DNA of 64,000 nt from assembly GCF_039534915.1 (NCBI RefSeq), contig NZ_BAAAWE010000001.1, positions 2,046,001 through 2,110,000 of the forward strand, given 5' to 3'. This DNA comes from Streptomyces roseofulvus. Lineage in GTDB: Bacteria > Actinomycetota > Actinomycetes > Streptomycetales > Streptomycetaceae. The notes beneath the pieces are model-generated. The model searched no databases and was not told the origin of the DNA. It was given only the letters and a program-made list of their open reading frames with translations. Shown one piece after another: positions 51,792-62,071 of the stretch. The translations under genes were made by a program, and so were the position numbers. The number at the start of each line of letters is the position of its first letter. Position 1 is the stretch's first letter.

Positions 51792-53060
51792 CTATCCGAA
51801 GAAGTTACGGACGTGCTCCAGCCCCTCGACCAGGGCGTCGACCTCGGCCGGAGTGGAGTACAGGTAGAACGACGCCCGCGTGGTCGCAGGAATTCCGTAC
51901 CGCAGGCAGACCGGCCGCGCGCAGTGGTGGCCGACCCGGACCGCGATGCCCTGCTCGTCCAGCACCTGCCCCACGTCGTGCGGGTGGATGTCCCCGAGCG
52001 TGAAGGAGATCGCCGCGCCGCGGTCCTCGGCCGTGGTGGGGCCGATGATCCGCAGGTCCGGCACCTCCTGGAGGCGGCGGACGGCGTACTCGGTGATCGC
52101 GTGCTCGTGGCGCGCGATGTTGTCCATGCCGATCGCCGACAGGTAATCCACGGCCGCGCCGAGGCCGACGGCCTGGGCGATCGGGGGCGTACCCGCCTCG
52201 AACTTGTGCGGGGCCGGCGCGTAGGTGGAGGAGTGCATCGAGACGGTCTCGATCATCTCGCCGCCGCCGAGGAAGGGCGGCAGGTCCTCCAGGAGCTCCT
52301 GCCGTCCCCACAGCACGCCGATGCCGGTCGGGCCGCACATCTTGTGGCCGGTGAAGGCCACGAAGTCGGCCTGGAGCGCCTGCACGTCCAGGACCTGGTG
52401 CGGGGCCGCCTGCGAGGCGTCGATGCAGACGAGCGCACCGACCTCCTGGGCGCGCCGGACGATGGTCTCGACCGGGTTCTGGGTGCCGAGCAGGTTGGAG
52501 ACCAGCGTGAAGGAGACGATCTTCGTCTTCTCCGTGATGACCTCTTCGATGTTCGACAGGTCGAGGCGGCCGTCGTCGGTGAGGCCGAACCACTTCAGCT
52601 TCGCGCCGGTGCGCTGCGAGAGCAGCTGCCACGGGACGATGTTGGAGTGGTGCTCCATCTCCGTGATGGCGATCTCGGTCTCGTGGTCGACCCGGTAGGG
52701 GTCCTCGGCCCAGCCGAGCATGTTGGCCACGAGGTTGAGCGACTCGGAGGCGTTCTTGGTGAAGATCACCTCGTTGCGGCTCGGCGCGTTGATGAAGGCG
52801 GCGACCTTGTCGCGGGCGCCCTCGTACAGCTCGGTGGCCTCCTCGGCGACCGTGTAGACGCCGCGGTGCACGTTGGCGTTGTGCCGCTCGTAGTAGGCGT
52901 TGAGCGCGTCGAGGACCTGGCGCGGCTTCTGCGAGGTGGCCGCGGAGTCCAGGTACACGATCTTCTTGCCGTCGTGGACCGTGCGGTCCAGGAGCGGGAA
53001 GTCCTTGCGGATCGCCTCGGTGTCGAGGAGGCCGGTCAGCCCCTGATGGGCGGAAGTCAC
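51792..53060 (-). CDS. sufS: SufS cysteine desulfurase
   Basis: A 422-residue group II cysteine desulfurase: IVYLDSAATSQKPRQVL, NVHRGVYTVAEEAT, the PLP-Lys in VAFTGHKMCGPTGIGVLWG and the active Cys in VGHHCARPVCLRYG. It mobilises sulfur from cysteine for cluster assembly. GTG start overlapping sufC by 4 bases. Confidence 0.96.
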   Translation of the reverse strand: MTSAHQGLTGLLDTEAIRKDFPLLDRTVHDGKKIVYLDSAATSQKPRQVLDALNAYYERHNANVHRGVYTVAEEATELYEGARDKVAAFINAPSRNEVIFTKNASESLNLVANMLGWAEDPYRVDHETEIAITEMEHHSNIVPWQLLSQRTGAKLKWFGLTDDGRLDLSNIEEVITEKTKIVSFTLVSNLLGTQNPVETIVRRAQEVGALVCIDASQAAPHQVLDVQALQADFVAFTGHKMCGPTGIGVLWGRQELLEDLPPFLGGGEMIETVSMHSSTYAPAPHKFEAGTPPIAQAVGLGAAVDYLSAIGMDNIARHEHAITEYAVRRLQEVPDLRIIGPTTAEDRGAAISFTLGDIHPHDVGQVLDEQGIAVRVGHHCARPVCLRYGIPATTRASFYLYSTPAEVDALVEGLEHVRNFFG

Positions 53061-53821
53061 GCGGATGCGCCACCCTTCACGTACTTGTCGTAGCCCTCGT
53101 TCTCGAGCTGGTCGGCGAGCTCGGCGCCGCCGGACTCGACGATGCGGCCGTTCGCGAAGACGTGCACGAAGTCGGGCTTGATGTAGCGCAGGATGCGCGT
53201 GTAGTGCGTGATCAGCAGGGTGCCGACCTCGCCGGTCTCGCGGACGCGGTTGACGCCCTCGGAGACGATGCGGAGGGCGTCGACGTCGAGGCCGGAGTCG
53301 GTCTCGTCGAGGATCGCGATCTTCGGCTTGAGGAGCTCCAGCTGGAGGATCTCGTGGCGCTTCTTCTCACCGCCGGAGAAGCCCTCGTTCACGTTGCGCT
53401 CGGCGAAGGCCGGGTCCATGGACAGCTGGTCCATGGCCTCGCGGACCTCCTTGACCCAGGTGCGCAGCTTGGGGGCCTCGCCGCGGATGGCGGTGGCGGA
53501 GGTGCGCAGGAAGTTGGAGACCGAGACGCCGGGGACCTCGACCGGGTACTGCATGGCGAGGAAGACGCCGGCGCGGGCGCGCTCGTCGACGGACATCTCC
53601 AGGACGTCCTCGCCGTCGAGGGTGACGGTGCCGCCGGTGACCGTGTACTTGGGGTGACCCGCCAGGGAGTACGCCAGGGTCGACTTGCCGGAGCCGTTGG
53701 GGCCCATGACCGCGTGGGTCTCACCCTGCTTGATGGTCAGGTCGACGCCCTTGAGGATCTCGCGGGGGCCGTTCTCCGCCTCGACGGAGACGTGCAGGTC
53801 GTGGATTTCGAGCGTTGCCAT
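53057..53821 (-). CDS. sufC: SufC ATPase
   Basis: A 254-residue ABC-type ATPase. It has Walker A HAVMGPNGSGKSTLAYSL (about residues 36-53), the signature FSGGEKKRHEILQLELL and Walker B KIAILDETDSGLDVDAL. It powers the SufBCD scaffold. The ATG at 53821 is the family-typical start (ATLEIHDLHVSVE). Confidence 0.97.
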   Translation of the reverse strand: MATLEIHDLHVSVEAENGPREILKGVDLTIKQGETHAVMGPNGSGKSTLAYSLAGHPKYTVTGGTVTLDGEDVLEMSVDERARAGVFLAMQYPVEVPGVSVSNFLRTSATAIRGEAPKLRTWVKEVREAMDQLSMDPAFAERNVNEGFSGGEKKRHEILQLELLKPKIAILDETDSGLDVDALRIVSEGVNRVRETGEVGTLLITHYTRILRYIKPDFVHVFANGRIVESGGAELADQLENEGYDKYVKGGASA

Positions 53822-53828
53822 GGGTGAC

Positions 53829-54146
53829 TCAGGACTCCTGGGTGACGGAGACGAGCACATCGTCCCCTTCGATCTTTACGGGGTACACGGGGACGGGGCG
53901 CGTCGCGGGAAGGCCCGACGGCTTGCCGGTACGGAGGTCGAAGCTGGAACCGTGCAGCCAGCACTCGATGGCGCAGTCCTCGACCTCGCCCTCCGAGAGG
54001 GAGACGTTCGCGTGCGAGCAGATGTCGTTGATCGCGTACACCTCGCCCTCGGTGTGGACGACCGACACCGGCGTGCCGTCGACCTCGACCCGCTTGGGGG
54101 TGTCGGCCTCCAGCTCGCTCAGCGCGCAGACTCGGACGAAGGCCAT
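53829..54146 (-). CDS. Rieske [2Fe-2S] ferredoxin-like protein
   Basis: A 105-residue Rieske domain with both ligand pairs: CSHANVSLSEG (C-x-H) and CWLHGSSFDLRTG (C-x2-H). NirD/BphF-type ferredoxins of this sort sit between sufD and sufC in actinobacteria and may carry electrons for cluster assembly. The ATG overlaps the sufD stop (TGATG). Confidence 0.93.
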   Translation of the reverse strand: MAFVRVCALSELEADTPKRVEVDGTPVSVVHTEGEVYAINDICSHANVSLSEGEVEDCAIECWLHGSSFDLRTGKPSGLPATRPVPVYPVKIEGDDVLVSVTQES

Positions 54147-55327
54147 CAGACGGAAGCCTCCAGCTCGGCCTCGACCTTGGCGATCAGGCGCTCCTCGACG
54201 TCCGGCAGACCGATCTGCTGGACCAGCTCGGCGAAGAAGCCGCGGACGACGAGGCGGCGGGCCTCGGTCTCCGGGATGCCGCGGGACATCAGGTAGAAGA
54301 GCTGCTCGTCGTCGAAGCGGCCGGTGGCGGAGGCGTGGCCGGCGCCGGCGATCTCGCCGGTCTCGATCTCCAGGTTCGGCACGGAGTCGACCCGGGCGCC
54401 GTCGGTGAGGACGAGGTTCCGGTTGAGCTCGTAGGTGTCGGTGCCCTCGGCGGCGGCCTGGATGAGGACGTCGCCGATCCACACCGCGTGCGCGTCCTGG
54501 CCCTGGAGCGCGCCCTTGTAGGCGACGTTCGAGGTGCAGTGCGGGGTGTTGTGGTCGACGAGGAGGCGGTGCTCCTGGTGCTGGCCGGCGTCGGTGAAGT
54601 ACAGGCCGAAGAGCTCGGCGGAGCCGCCGGGGGCGGCGTAGCTGACGCGCGGGTGGAGGCGGACGAGGTCACCGCCGAAGGTGACGACGACCGACTTGAA
54701 GGAGGCGTCCCGGCCGAGCAGCGCGTTGTGCTGGGCGACGTGGACGGCGTCCTTGTCCCAGTCCTGCACGGAGACGACGGTGAGCTTGGCGCCGTCGCCG
54801 AGGACGAAGTCCACGTTGGCGGCGAGCACCGCGTCACCGGTGTGGTCGATGACGACGACGGCCTCGGCGAAGGCGCCGAGCTCGATCACCTGGTGGCCGA
54901 AGGCGACGCCGCCCTGGCCGTGCACGGCGACGCGGATCGGCTCGGCGAGGACGGCCTCCTTGGCGACGGTGACGACCGACGCCTTCTCGAAGGAGGAGTA
55001 CGCCTGGGCGGCGACGCGGTCGACCGGCTTGCCGGCCTTGCGCAGCCGCTCGTCGTCGCGGCCGACGGTCTCCACGGTGACGCCCTCGGGGGCCTCGATC
55101 TCGACCCGGACGCCCTCGCCGGTGGCGACGGCGGTGCCGTCGTGCAGACCGCGGAGGCGGGCCAGCGGGGTGAAGCGCCACTCCTCCTCGCGGCCGTGCG
55201 GGACGGGGAAGTCCGCGACGTCGAAGGACGGCGGGGCGCTCATGCGCGTGGCGACGGTGGACTCGGCGGCCACCGCGATCGAGCCGGCGGTCGTGGAACC
55301 GGCCGGGATGTTCTGAGCCTCAGCCAT
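54146..55327 (-). CDS. sufD: SufD scaffold subunit
   Basis: A 393-residue SufB/SufD-family beta-helix protein: FPVPHGREEEWRFTPLARLRGLH at the N-terminus, IDHTGDAVLAANVDFVLGDGAKLTVVSVQDWDKDAVHV, LVDHNTPHCTSNVAYKGALQGQDAHAVWIGDV and the C-terminal family motif SATGRFDDEQLFYLMSRGIPETEARRLVVRGFFAELV. It forms the SufBCD complex. It lies 61 bases after sufB. Confidence 0.95.
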   Translation of the reverse strand: MAEAQNIPAGSTTAGSIAVAAESTVATRMSAPPSFDVADFPVPHGREEEWRFTPLARLRGLHDGTAVATGEGVRVEIEAPEGVTVETVGRDDERLRKAGKPVDRVAAQAYSSFEKASVVTVAKEAVLAEPIRVAVHGQGGVAFGHQVIELGAFAEAVVVIDHTGDAVLAANVDFVLGDGAKLTVVSVQDWDKDAVHVAQHNALLGRDASFKSVVVTFGGDLVRLHPRVSYAAPGGSAELFGLYFTDAGQHQEHRLLVDHNTPHCTSNVAYKGALQGQDAHAVWIGDVLIQAAAEGTDTYELNRNLVLTDGARVDSVPNLEIETGEIAGAGHASATGRFDDEQLFYLMSRGIPETEARRLVVRGFFAELVQQIGLPDVEERLIAKVEAELEASV

Positions 55328-55388
55328 GGCTGTCGTCTTGCTCTCTTCCTGCGTACGTGTGAGTCGGTCGCTGCGGGGGCGGTGGCGG

Positions 55389-56804
55389 TTAGCCGACCGC
55401 GCCTTCCATCTGCAGCTCGATCAGCCGGTTCAGCTCCAACGCGTACTCCATCGGCAGCTCCTTGGCGATCGGCTCGACGAAGCCGCGGACGATCATCGCC
55501 ATGGCCTCCTGCTCGGTGAGACCGCGCTGCATCAGGTAGAAGAGCTGGTCCTCGGAGACCTTGGAGACGGTGGCCTCGTGGCCCATGGTGACGTCGTCCT
55601 CGCGCACGTCCACGTAGGGGTACGTGTCGGAGCGGGAGATCGTGTCGACGAGCAGGGCGTCGCAGAGCACGTTGGACTTGGCGCCGGGGGCGCCCTCGCC
55701 GATCTCGATGAGGCCGCGGTAGGAGGTGCGGCCGCCGCCGCGCGCCACCGACTTGGAGACGATGGACGACGAGGTGTTCGGGGCCATGTGGACCATCTTG
55801 GCGCCGGCGTCCTGGTGCTGGCCCTCGCCCGCGAAGGCGATGGACAGGGTCTCGCCCTTGGCGTGCTCGCCCATCAGGTAGACGGCCGGGTACTTCATGG
55901 TGACCTTGGAGCCGATGTTGCCGTCGACCCACTCCATGGTGGCGCCCTCGTAGGCGACGGCGCGCTTGGTCACCAGGTTGTAGACGTTGTTCGACCAGTT
56001 CTGGATGGTCGTGTAGCGGCAGCGGCCGCCCTTCTTCACGATGATCTCGACGACCGCGGAGTGCAGCGAGTCGGAGGAGTAGATCGGGGCGGTGCAACCC
56101 TCGACGTAGTGGACGTAGGCGTCCTCGTCGACGATGATCAGCGTCCGCTCGAACTGGCCCATGTTCTCCGTGTTGATGCGGAAGTAGGCCTGGAGCGGGA
56201 TCTCGACGTGCACGCCCTTCGGCACGTAGATGAACGATCCGCCGGACCACACGGCCGTGTTCAGGGAGGCGAACTTGTTGTCGCCGACCGGGATGACGGT
56301 GCCGAAGTACTCCTTGAAGAGCTCCTCGTGCTCCTTCAGCGCGGTGTCGGTGTCGACGAAGATGACGCCCTGCTCCTCCAGGTCCTCGCGGATCTGGTGG
56401 TAGACGACCTCGGACTCGTACTGGGCCGCGACACCGGCGACGAGGCGCTGCTTCTCCGCCTCCGGGATGCCGAGCTTGTCGTACGTGTTCTTGATGTCCT
56501 CCGGCAGGTCCTCCCAGGACTCGGCCTGCTTCTCGGTGGACCGCACGAAGTACTTGATGTTGTCGAAGTCGATGCCGCCGAGGTCGGAGCCCCAGGTCGG
56601 CATGGGCTTCTTGTCGAAGAGGCGCAGACCCTTGAGACGCAGCTTCAGCATCCACTCGGGCTCGTTCTTCTTCGCGGAGATGTCGCGGACGACGTCCTCG
56701 TTCAGTCCGCGCTTGGCCGCGGCGCCGGCCGCGTCGGAGTCGGCCCAGCCGTACTCGTACCGACCCAGGCCCTCGAGCTCGGGGTGGCTGATCTCGGTGG
56801 TCAT
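55389..56804 (-). CDS. sufB: SufB scaffold subunit
   Basis: A 471-residue Suf[99 protein letters not shown] (cluster-site Cys), and [39 protein letters not shown]. It is the cluster-building scaffold. The first residues ([19 protein letters not shown]) fix the start at 56804. It overlaps the sufR stop by 4 bases. Confidence 0.97.
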   Translation of the reverse strand: MTTEISHPELEGLGRYEYGWADSDAAGAAAKRGLNEDVVRDISAKKNEPEWMLKLRLKGLRLFDKKPMPTWGSDLGGIDFDNIKYFVRSTEKQAESWEDLPEDIKNTYDKLGIPEAEKQRLVAGVAAQYESEVVYHQIREDLEEQGVIFVDTDTALKEHEELFKEYFGTVIPVGDNKFASLNTAVWSGGSFIYVPKGVHVEIPLQAYFRINTENMGQFERTLIIVDEDAYVHYVEGCTAPIYSSDSLHSAVVEIIVKKGGRCRYTTIQNWSNNVYNLVTKRAVAYEGATMEWVDGNIGSKVTMKYPAVYLMGEHAKGETLSIAFAGEGQHQDAGAKMVHMAPNTSSSIVSKSVARGGGRTSYRGLIEIGEGAPGAKSNVLCDALLVDTISRSDTYPYVDVREDDVTMGHEATVSKVSEDQLFYLMQRGLTEQEAMAMIVRGFVEPIAKELPMEYALELNRLIELQMEGAVG

Positions 56805-57526
56805 GCGGGGTTCCTCCCGGCCGTGCTTGCGGATGCTGATTCGGTGGTCTGTGGGGCGCCGTGCGGGATGAACGTGGTGCAGACGCCGTCGCCGTGGGCG
56901 ATGGTGGCCAGGCGCTGGACGTGCGTTCCCAGGAGGCGGGAGAAGATCTCCGTTTCCGCCTCGCACAGCTGGGGGTACTGCTCGGCGACGTGGGCGACCG
57001 GGCAGTGGTGCTGGCAGAGCTGCTCGCCGACCGGCGCGTTGCGCGCAGTGGCAGCGTACCCGTCCGCCGTGAGGGCCTTGGCCAGCGCCTCGGCCCGGCG
57101 CTCGGGCTCGACCGACTCGACGGCCTCGCGGTAGGACTCGGCCTGGGCCTCGATCCGGTCGCGGGCGAAGGCGGCGACGGCGGCCTCTCCACCGGCGTTC
57201 CGCTCGATCCAGCGGAGCGCCTCCACGGCGAGGGAGTCGTACGACTGGTCGAAGGCGTCCCGGCCGCAGTCGGTGAGGGCGAAGACCTTGGCGGGGCGGC
57301 CTCGGGTACGGGTCCCGTAGACGCGCTTCTCGCGGGCCTCGACGACCTGCTCGGCGACGAGCGCGTCGAGGTGCCGGCGGACGGCGGCCTGGGTGAGGCC
57401 CAGCCGCTCCGCGAGGTCGGCGACGGTGGAGGGGCCGTGGTCCAGGATCGACCGCGCGACCCGGTTGCGTGTGGACCGCTCTCGGGTCGCGAGTTCCTCC
57501 ACCGGAGCCGCGCCAAGGTTTTTCAC
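56801..57526 (-). CDS. sufR: SufR-type iron-sulfur repressor
   Basis: A 241-residue DeoR/ArsR-like regulator. The HTH is [36 protein letters not shown], with the wing [12 protein letters not shown]. Candidate cluster ligands are the cysteines in [26 protein letters not shown] (about residues 169-186), as in SufR. It represses suf when clusters are sufficient. The GTG start at 57526 abuts a CAAC-N6-GTTG operator, and no ribosome site is visible; TAATTA (57541-57546) could be the -10. First gene of the suf operon. Confidence 0.93.
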   Translation of the reverse strand: MKNLGAAPVEELATRERSTRNRVARSILDHGPSTVADLAERLGLTQAAVRRHLDALVAEQVVEAREKRVYGTRTRGRPAKVFALTDCGRDAFDQSYDSLAVEALRWIERNAGGEAAVAAFARDRIEAQAESYREAVESVEPERRAEALAKALTADGYAATARNAPVGEQLCQHHCPVAHVAEQYPQLCEAETEIFSRLLGTHVQRLATIAHGDGVCTTFIPHGAPQTTESASASTAGRNPA

Positions 57527-57539
57527 AACGCCATTGTTG
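57526..57539 (-). promoter_or_regulatory. SufR operator
   Basis: CAAC-GCCATT-GTTG touches the sufR start codon. The CAAC-N6-GTTG palindrome is the SufR site I recall reported for Streptomyces. The position over the expected transcription start fits autorepression. Confidence 0.8.
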
Positions 57540-57597
57540 CGTAATTAATCAGGCAGTGACAAGCCGCGCCGGACGCGGTGGCGATGGCGTGCGTCAC

Positions 57598-57616
57598 TCA
57601 GGTAAGGCTTACCTGA
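57598..57616. promoter_or_regulatory. iron box between sufR and the ABC exporter genes
   Basis: TCAGGTAAGGCTTACCTGA, a perfect 9+1+9 palindrome matching the DmdR1/IdeR consensus at 15 of 19 positions. It is 72 bases upstream of sufR and 81 upstream of the divergent ABC gene. Confidence 0.72.
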
Positions 57617-57696
57617 CCTGCGGAAACGATCATTCATGGGATGAATCCGGGACCCGGACGGACGGGCGCGTCCGGCTCTCTCCTAGACTTCCCGGC

Positions 57697-58641
<945 letters not shown>

Positions 58642-58730
58642 AGGCGGGCAAGCCCGAGATCCGCCGGGGGTCCGGGGGTCGCCCCCCCGGGAAAGCACAG
58701 CCTGGAACCGACCGGCAAGGAGCTGCGCGC

Positions 58731-59495
58731 ATGAGCGTCGGCACGTACGCGCCGAAGCCGGGGGCCGCCCCCGTCGGGCGGATGATCGCGGCCCAGACGG
58801 CCCTGGAGACCCGGATGCTGCTCCGCAACGGCGAGCAGCTCCTCCTCACGGTGATCATCCCGTCCCTGCTGCTGGTGCTCTTCTCGACCGTGGACGTCGT
58901 CGACACGGGCGACGGGAAGGCCGTCGACTTCCTCGCCCCGGGCGTCCTCGCGCTCGCCGTGATGTCCACCGCCTTCACCGGCCAGGCCATCGCCACCGGC
59001 TTCGAGCGCCGCTACGGCGTCCTGAAGCGGCTCGGCGCCTCCCCGCTCCCCCGCTGGGCCCTGATGACCGCCAAGACGCTCTCCGTCCTGGTCACCGAGG
59101 TCCTCCAGATCGCGCTGCTGACCGCCATCGCGCTCGGCCTCGGCTGGTCCCCGCACGGCAACCCGCTCGCCGTGCTGCTCCTGCTGGTCCTCGGCACCGC
59201 GGCCTTCTCCGGGCTGGGGCTGCTGATGGCCGGCACGCTCAAGGCCGAGGCCACCCTCGCCGCGGCCAACCTGGTCTTCCTGCTGCTGCTCGTCGGCGGC
59301 GGGGTGATCGTCCCGCTGGAGAAGTTCGGCGCGGCCGGGGACGTGCTGGCGCTGCTGCCCATCTCCGCCCTCTCGGACGGCCTCAGGGACGTCCTCCAGC
59401 ACGGCGCCGGGATGCCGTGGGGCGACGCCCTGATCCTCGCCGTCTGGGCCGTCCTGGGGCTCGGCGCGGCGGCGAGGTTCTTCCGCTGGGAGTAG
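58731..59495 (+). CDS. ABC-2-type exporter permease
   Basis: A 254-residue permease with six hydrophobic helices in the DrrB/ABC-2 layout: VGRMIAAQTALETRMLLRNGEQLLLTVIIPSLLLVLFS, a periplasmic LAPGVLALAVMSTAFTGQAIATGFERRYGVLKRLGASPL and a final helix before FFRWE. The ATG at 58731 has AAGGAG before it and is preferred. An in-frame ATG at 58638 overlaps the ATPase stop and would add 31 residues coded by the REP-like insertion. Substrate unknown. Confidence 0.9.
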   Translation: MSVGTYAPKPGAAPVGRMIAAQTALETRMLLRNGEQLLLTVIIPSLLLVLFSTVDVVDTGDGKAVDFLAPGVLALAVMSTAFTGQAIATGFERRYGVLKRLGASPLPRWALMTAKTLSVLVTEVLQIALLTAIALGLGWSPHGNPLAVLLLLVLGTAAFSGLGLLMAGTLKAEATLAAANLVFLLLLVGGGVIVPLEKFGAAGDVLALLPISALSDGLRDVLQHGAGMPWGDALILAVWAVLGLGAAARFFRWE

Positions 59496-59564
59496 CGGAA
59501 CGGGACCAGGGGGTGACGTTTCCCGACAAGCCACCCCTCGTGAAAGCGTGCACAAGCCCTTGCC

Positions 59565-59570
59565 TACGAT
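59565..59570 (+). promoter_or_regulatory. -10 element of ctaA (leaderless start)
   Basis: TACGAT lies 7 bases before the GTG of the heme A synthase gene and no ribosome site is present. This geometry is typical of leaderless transcripts in Streptomyces. Confidence 0.5.
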
Positions 59571-59577
59571 AGGGCCC

Positions 59578-60537
59578 GTGCAGACCCCCCTCGCCTTCAT
59601 CGCCCAGCGCTGGACCCCGTCCCCCCGGATCCTCCGGCGCGCCGCGCTCTCCGCCGTCGTGATGAGCGTGCTCATCATCGTCACGGGTGGCGCGGTCCGG
59701 CTGACCGGTTCCGGACTCGGCTGCGACACCTGGCCGAAGTGCACGGACGACAGCCTCATCGTCACCGCCGAGCAGGGCTTCCACGGCTTCGTCGAGTTCG
59801 GCAACCGGATGCTGACGTACGTCCTGTCGGCGGCCGTCGGCTGGGCGATCATCGCCGCCCGCTCCACCAAGCCGTGGCGCCGCGGCCTCACCCGCTGGGG
59901 CTGGGCGCAGTTCTGGATCGTGATGAGCAACGCCGTCATCGGCGGCATCACCGTCTGGATGGGCCTCAACCCGTGGACCGTGGCCGGCCACTTCCTGGCC
60001 GCCAACGCGCTGCTCACCGTCACGGTGATCACCTGGCACCGGGCCGGCGAGGGCGACACGCCCGCGCGCCCGCGCGTGCCCAAGCCGGTGCGGAAGCTGT
60101 CCTGGGCGATCACGGGGGTCTCGGCCCTGCTGATCGTGCTCGGCACCACGGTGACCGGCGCGGGCAAGCACGCGGGCGACAGCAGCGACGTGCCCCGGAT
60201 GCCGTGGGACTGGACGGACGCCGCCCACCTGCACGCCGTCGCCGCCTGGGCGGTCTGCGCCCTCGCCGTCGCGATGTGGCTGGTCCTCCGCGTGGTCGAC
60301 GCCCCGGACGACACCCGGGCCCGCGCCCGCGACCTGCTGATCGTGCTGCTGCTCCAGGGCGGGATCGGCTACGTCCAGTACTTCACCGGCGTCCCGGAGC
60401 TGCTGGTCGCGGCCCACATGCTCGGCTCCTCGCTGATGTGGATCGCGGTGCTGCGGCTGGCCCTGAGCCTGCGCGAGCGCCCGCTGCCCACGGCCGACAT
60501 CCCGGCCCAGGCGGACCCGGAGCTCGCCACGGCGTGA
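59578..60537 (+). CDS. ctaA: heme A synthase (COX15/CtaA)
   Basis: A 319-residue eight-helix membrane protein: VTGGAVRLTGSGLGCDTWPKC (with the Cys pair typical of the Gram-positive type), the first heme-ligand His in QGFHGFVEFGNRML, WMGLNPWTVAGHFLAANALL, AHLHAVAAWAVCAL and VAAHMLGSSLMWIAVLRL. It oxidises heme O to heme A for cytochrome aa3 oxidase. The GTG at 59578 is preferred to an earlier GTG because a -10 lies in between. ctaB (heme O synthase) is 2.9 kb to the right. Confidence 0.94.
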   Translation: MQTPLAFIAQRWTPSPRILRRAALSAVVMSVLIIVTGGAVRLTGSGLGCDTWPKCTDDSLIVTAEQGFHGFVEFGNRMLTYVLSAAVGWAIIAARSTKPWRRGLTRWGWAQFWIVMSNAVIGGITVWMGLNPWTVAGHFLAANALLTVTVITWHRAGEGDTPARPRVPKPVRKLSWAITGVSALLIVLGTTVTGAGKHAGDSSDVPRMPWDWTDAAHLHAVAAWAVCALAVAMWLVLRVVDAPDDTRARARDLLIVLLLQGGIGYVQYFTGVPELLVAAHMLGSSLMWIAVLRLALSLRERPLPTADIPAQADPELATA

Positions 60538-60547
60538 GCCCGGCCGC

Positions 60548-61627
60548 TCACCCCAGCCGGTAGACCCGCGTCGCGTTGTCCGCGGCGAGCATCGCGGCGA
60601 CCCGCTGCGCGTCCGTACGCGACCAGGCACCGTCCAGGACCCAGGCGCCCAGCACCCGGCCCAGGGCGGCCCGGAAGGCGCTGGCGGCGACCACGTGCAG
60701 CTCGGGCAGGGCGCGGGCGCCGCTGGAGTACAGCAGCTTGCCGAACGGGGCCAGCTCCAGGACCTCGGCGAGGACGTCCGCCGCCCGGGCCCCGGTGTGG
60801 GCCAGGGCGGCGCCCAGGTCCGCGTAGACGTGCGGGAAGGCACCCGCCATCCGGGCGGCGGTCCGGTGGTGCGGCGAGCCGTGCAGCAGGACGAGGTCGG
60901 CGCCGAGCCCGGCGGTGGCGGCGGCGAAGCCGGCCAGACCGGCCGGGTCACGGTACCCGGTGTGCAGCTGGAGCGGCCGTCCCGCGCCCACCGCGATCCA
61001 CAGCAGGTGGCGCAGCAGCACCGGCGAGTCGAGGGGCCCCTTCGCGGGGCGGTCCGCGAGCCAGCGGCCGGCGGCCCGGCGGGCCTCGCCGCGCCCGGGG
61101 GGCTCCGCGACGGCGGCGAGGCCGCAGCGCGCGGCGGAGACCGAGGAGAAGGCGACCGAGTGCACGGCGGCGTCCTGGACGGCCTCGGTGAGGTTGGCGA
61201 GGAAGGCGTCGACGGTCCCCGAGGTGTCGGCGACCTGCTCGGCGAGGGGTTCGAGACGGACGATCTCGTGGGCGCGGGCGCGGCCTGCGGCGGCGAGTTC
61301 GGCGGGGCCCGTGAGGTCGCCCGGGAGGCCGGTGTCGACGAGGTACGTGGCGATGCCGGCGCCCCGCAGCAGCCGGCGGCCGGTCTCCGCGACCCCGAGC
61401 TCCCGGCGGCGGGCGAGGTAGCGGGCGGGCGGGCAGTGCGGTTCGAGGCCGAGGAGCGGCGGGCACCAGCGGCGTACGGCGAAGCCCGTCTGGGTGTCGA
61501 AGAAGGTGGTCCCGGAGGCGGGCAGGACGGCGGCCGGGCCGAGGTGGGCCTCGAAGGTGCCCAGGCCCAGCTCCGTCCGGAGCACCCCGTGGCAGTACTG
61601 GTCCACCAGGCGCGGCGTGTCGATCAT
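60548..61627 (-). CDS. amidohydrolase-2-type metal hydrolase
   Basis: A 359-residue protein of the amidohydrolase_2 superfamily (FluG N-terminal domain/aldarate or gamma-resorcylate decarboxylase-like). The N-terminal metal motif is degenerate (DQYCHGVL instead of DxHxH). LQLHTGYRDPAG, VLLHGSPHHRTAARMAGAFPHVYADL and LLYSSGARALPELHVVAA match the family's His and Asp/Ser positions. In many homologues the last motif holds Asp (SSDA); here it is SSGA. So activity may differ or be lost. A GACGTGT-CTCC-ACACGTC palindrome sits 20 bases upstream. Confidence 0.82.
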   Translation of the reverse strand: MIDTPRLVDQYCHGVLRTELGLGTFEAHLGPAAVLPASGTTFFDTQTGFAVRRWCPPLLGLEPHCPPARYLARRRELGVAETGRRLLRGAGIATYLVDTGLPGDLTGPAELAAAGRARAHEIVRLEPLAEQVADTSGTVDAFLANLTEAVQDAAVHSVAFSSVSAARCGLAAVAEPPGRGEARRAAGRWLADRPAKGPLDSPVLLRHLLWIAVGAGRPLQLHTGYRDPAGLAGFAAATAGLGADLVLLHGSPHHRTAARMAGAFPHVYADLGAALAHTGARAADVLAEVLELAPFGKLLYSSGARALPELHVVAASAFRAALGRVLGAWVLDGAWSRTDAQRVAAMLAADNATRVYRLG

Positions 61628-61646
61628 CTCGGGGGCTCCCCGCGTA

Positions 61647-61664
61647 GACGTGTCTCCACACGTC
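61647..61664. promoter_or_regulatory. palindromic operator of the amidohydrolase
   Basis: GACGTGT-CTCC-ACACGTC, perfect 7+4+7, 20-37 bases before the start codon. The cognate regulator is not apparent. Confidence 0.5.
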
Positions 61665-62071
61665 CTAACGGGTGACCCCCGCACGAGGTTGTTGCCTGAC
61701 GCCCGCGACGTCACCCGCCGCAGCCACCGCAGGCCGGCCCAGCCGTGGCCACGCCCGCCCCACGGGCGGCTCGGCACGGGCCGCCGGCCGCCTCGGCCGC
61801 GCTCGCCGCACGAGGTCACAGGCCGCCCCGAGCCGTCGCCGCCGCCGTGGACGGTTCGCCCCCGCCGGTTCGGCCGCAGGCGCCTCGGCCCTGCCGGCCG
61901 CACCCGATCCGGCCGCGGGCCGGCTTTGGCGCCGGCCGCCGCCCGGCCCCGCCGTCGCGGTGGACGGTGCGGGCGTCGCCGGGTCGGCCGGAGGTCTCGG
62001 GCCGTCCCGGCCGTGGGCACCGGTCGGCGGGTCGGGCCGCCGCCGTCAGCGGTGGTCCGGCCGTCGCCGGG
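61665..62071. other. long GC-rich intergenic stretch
   Basis: About 400 bases without a convincing gene. Open frames on both strands are Arg/Pro/Gly-rich shadows without domain features. Many GGCCG/CGGCC repeats are present. It may be decayed coding sequence or structural spacer; I see no RNA gene. Confidence 0.5.
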
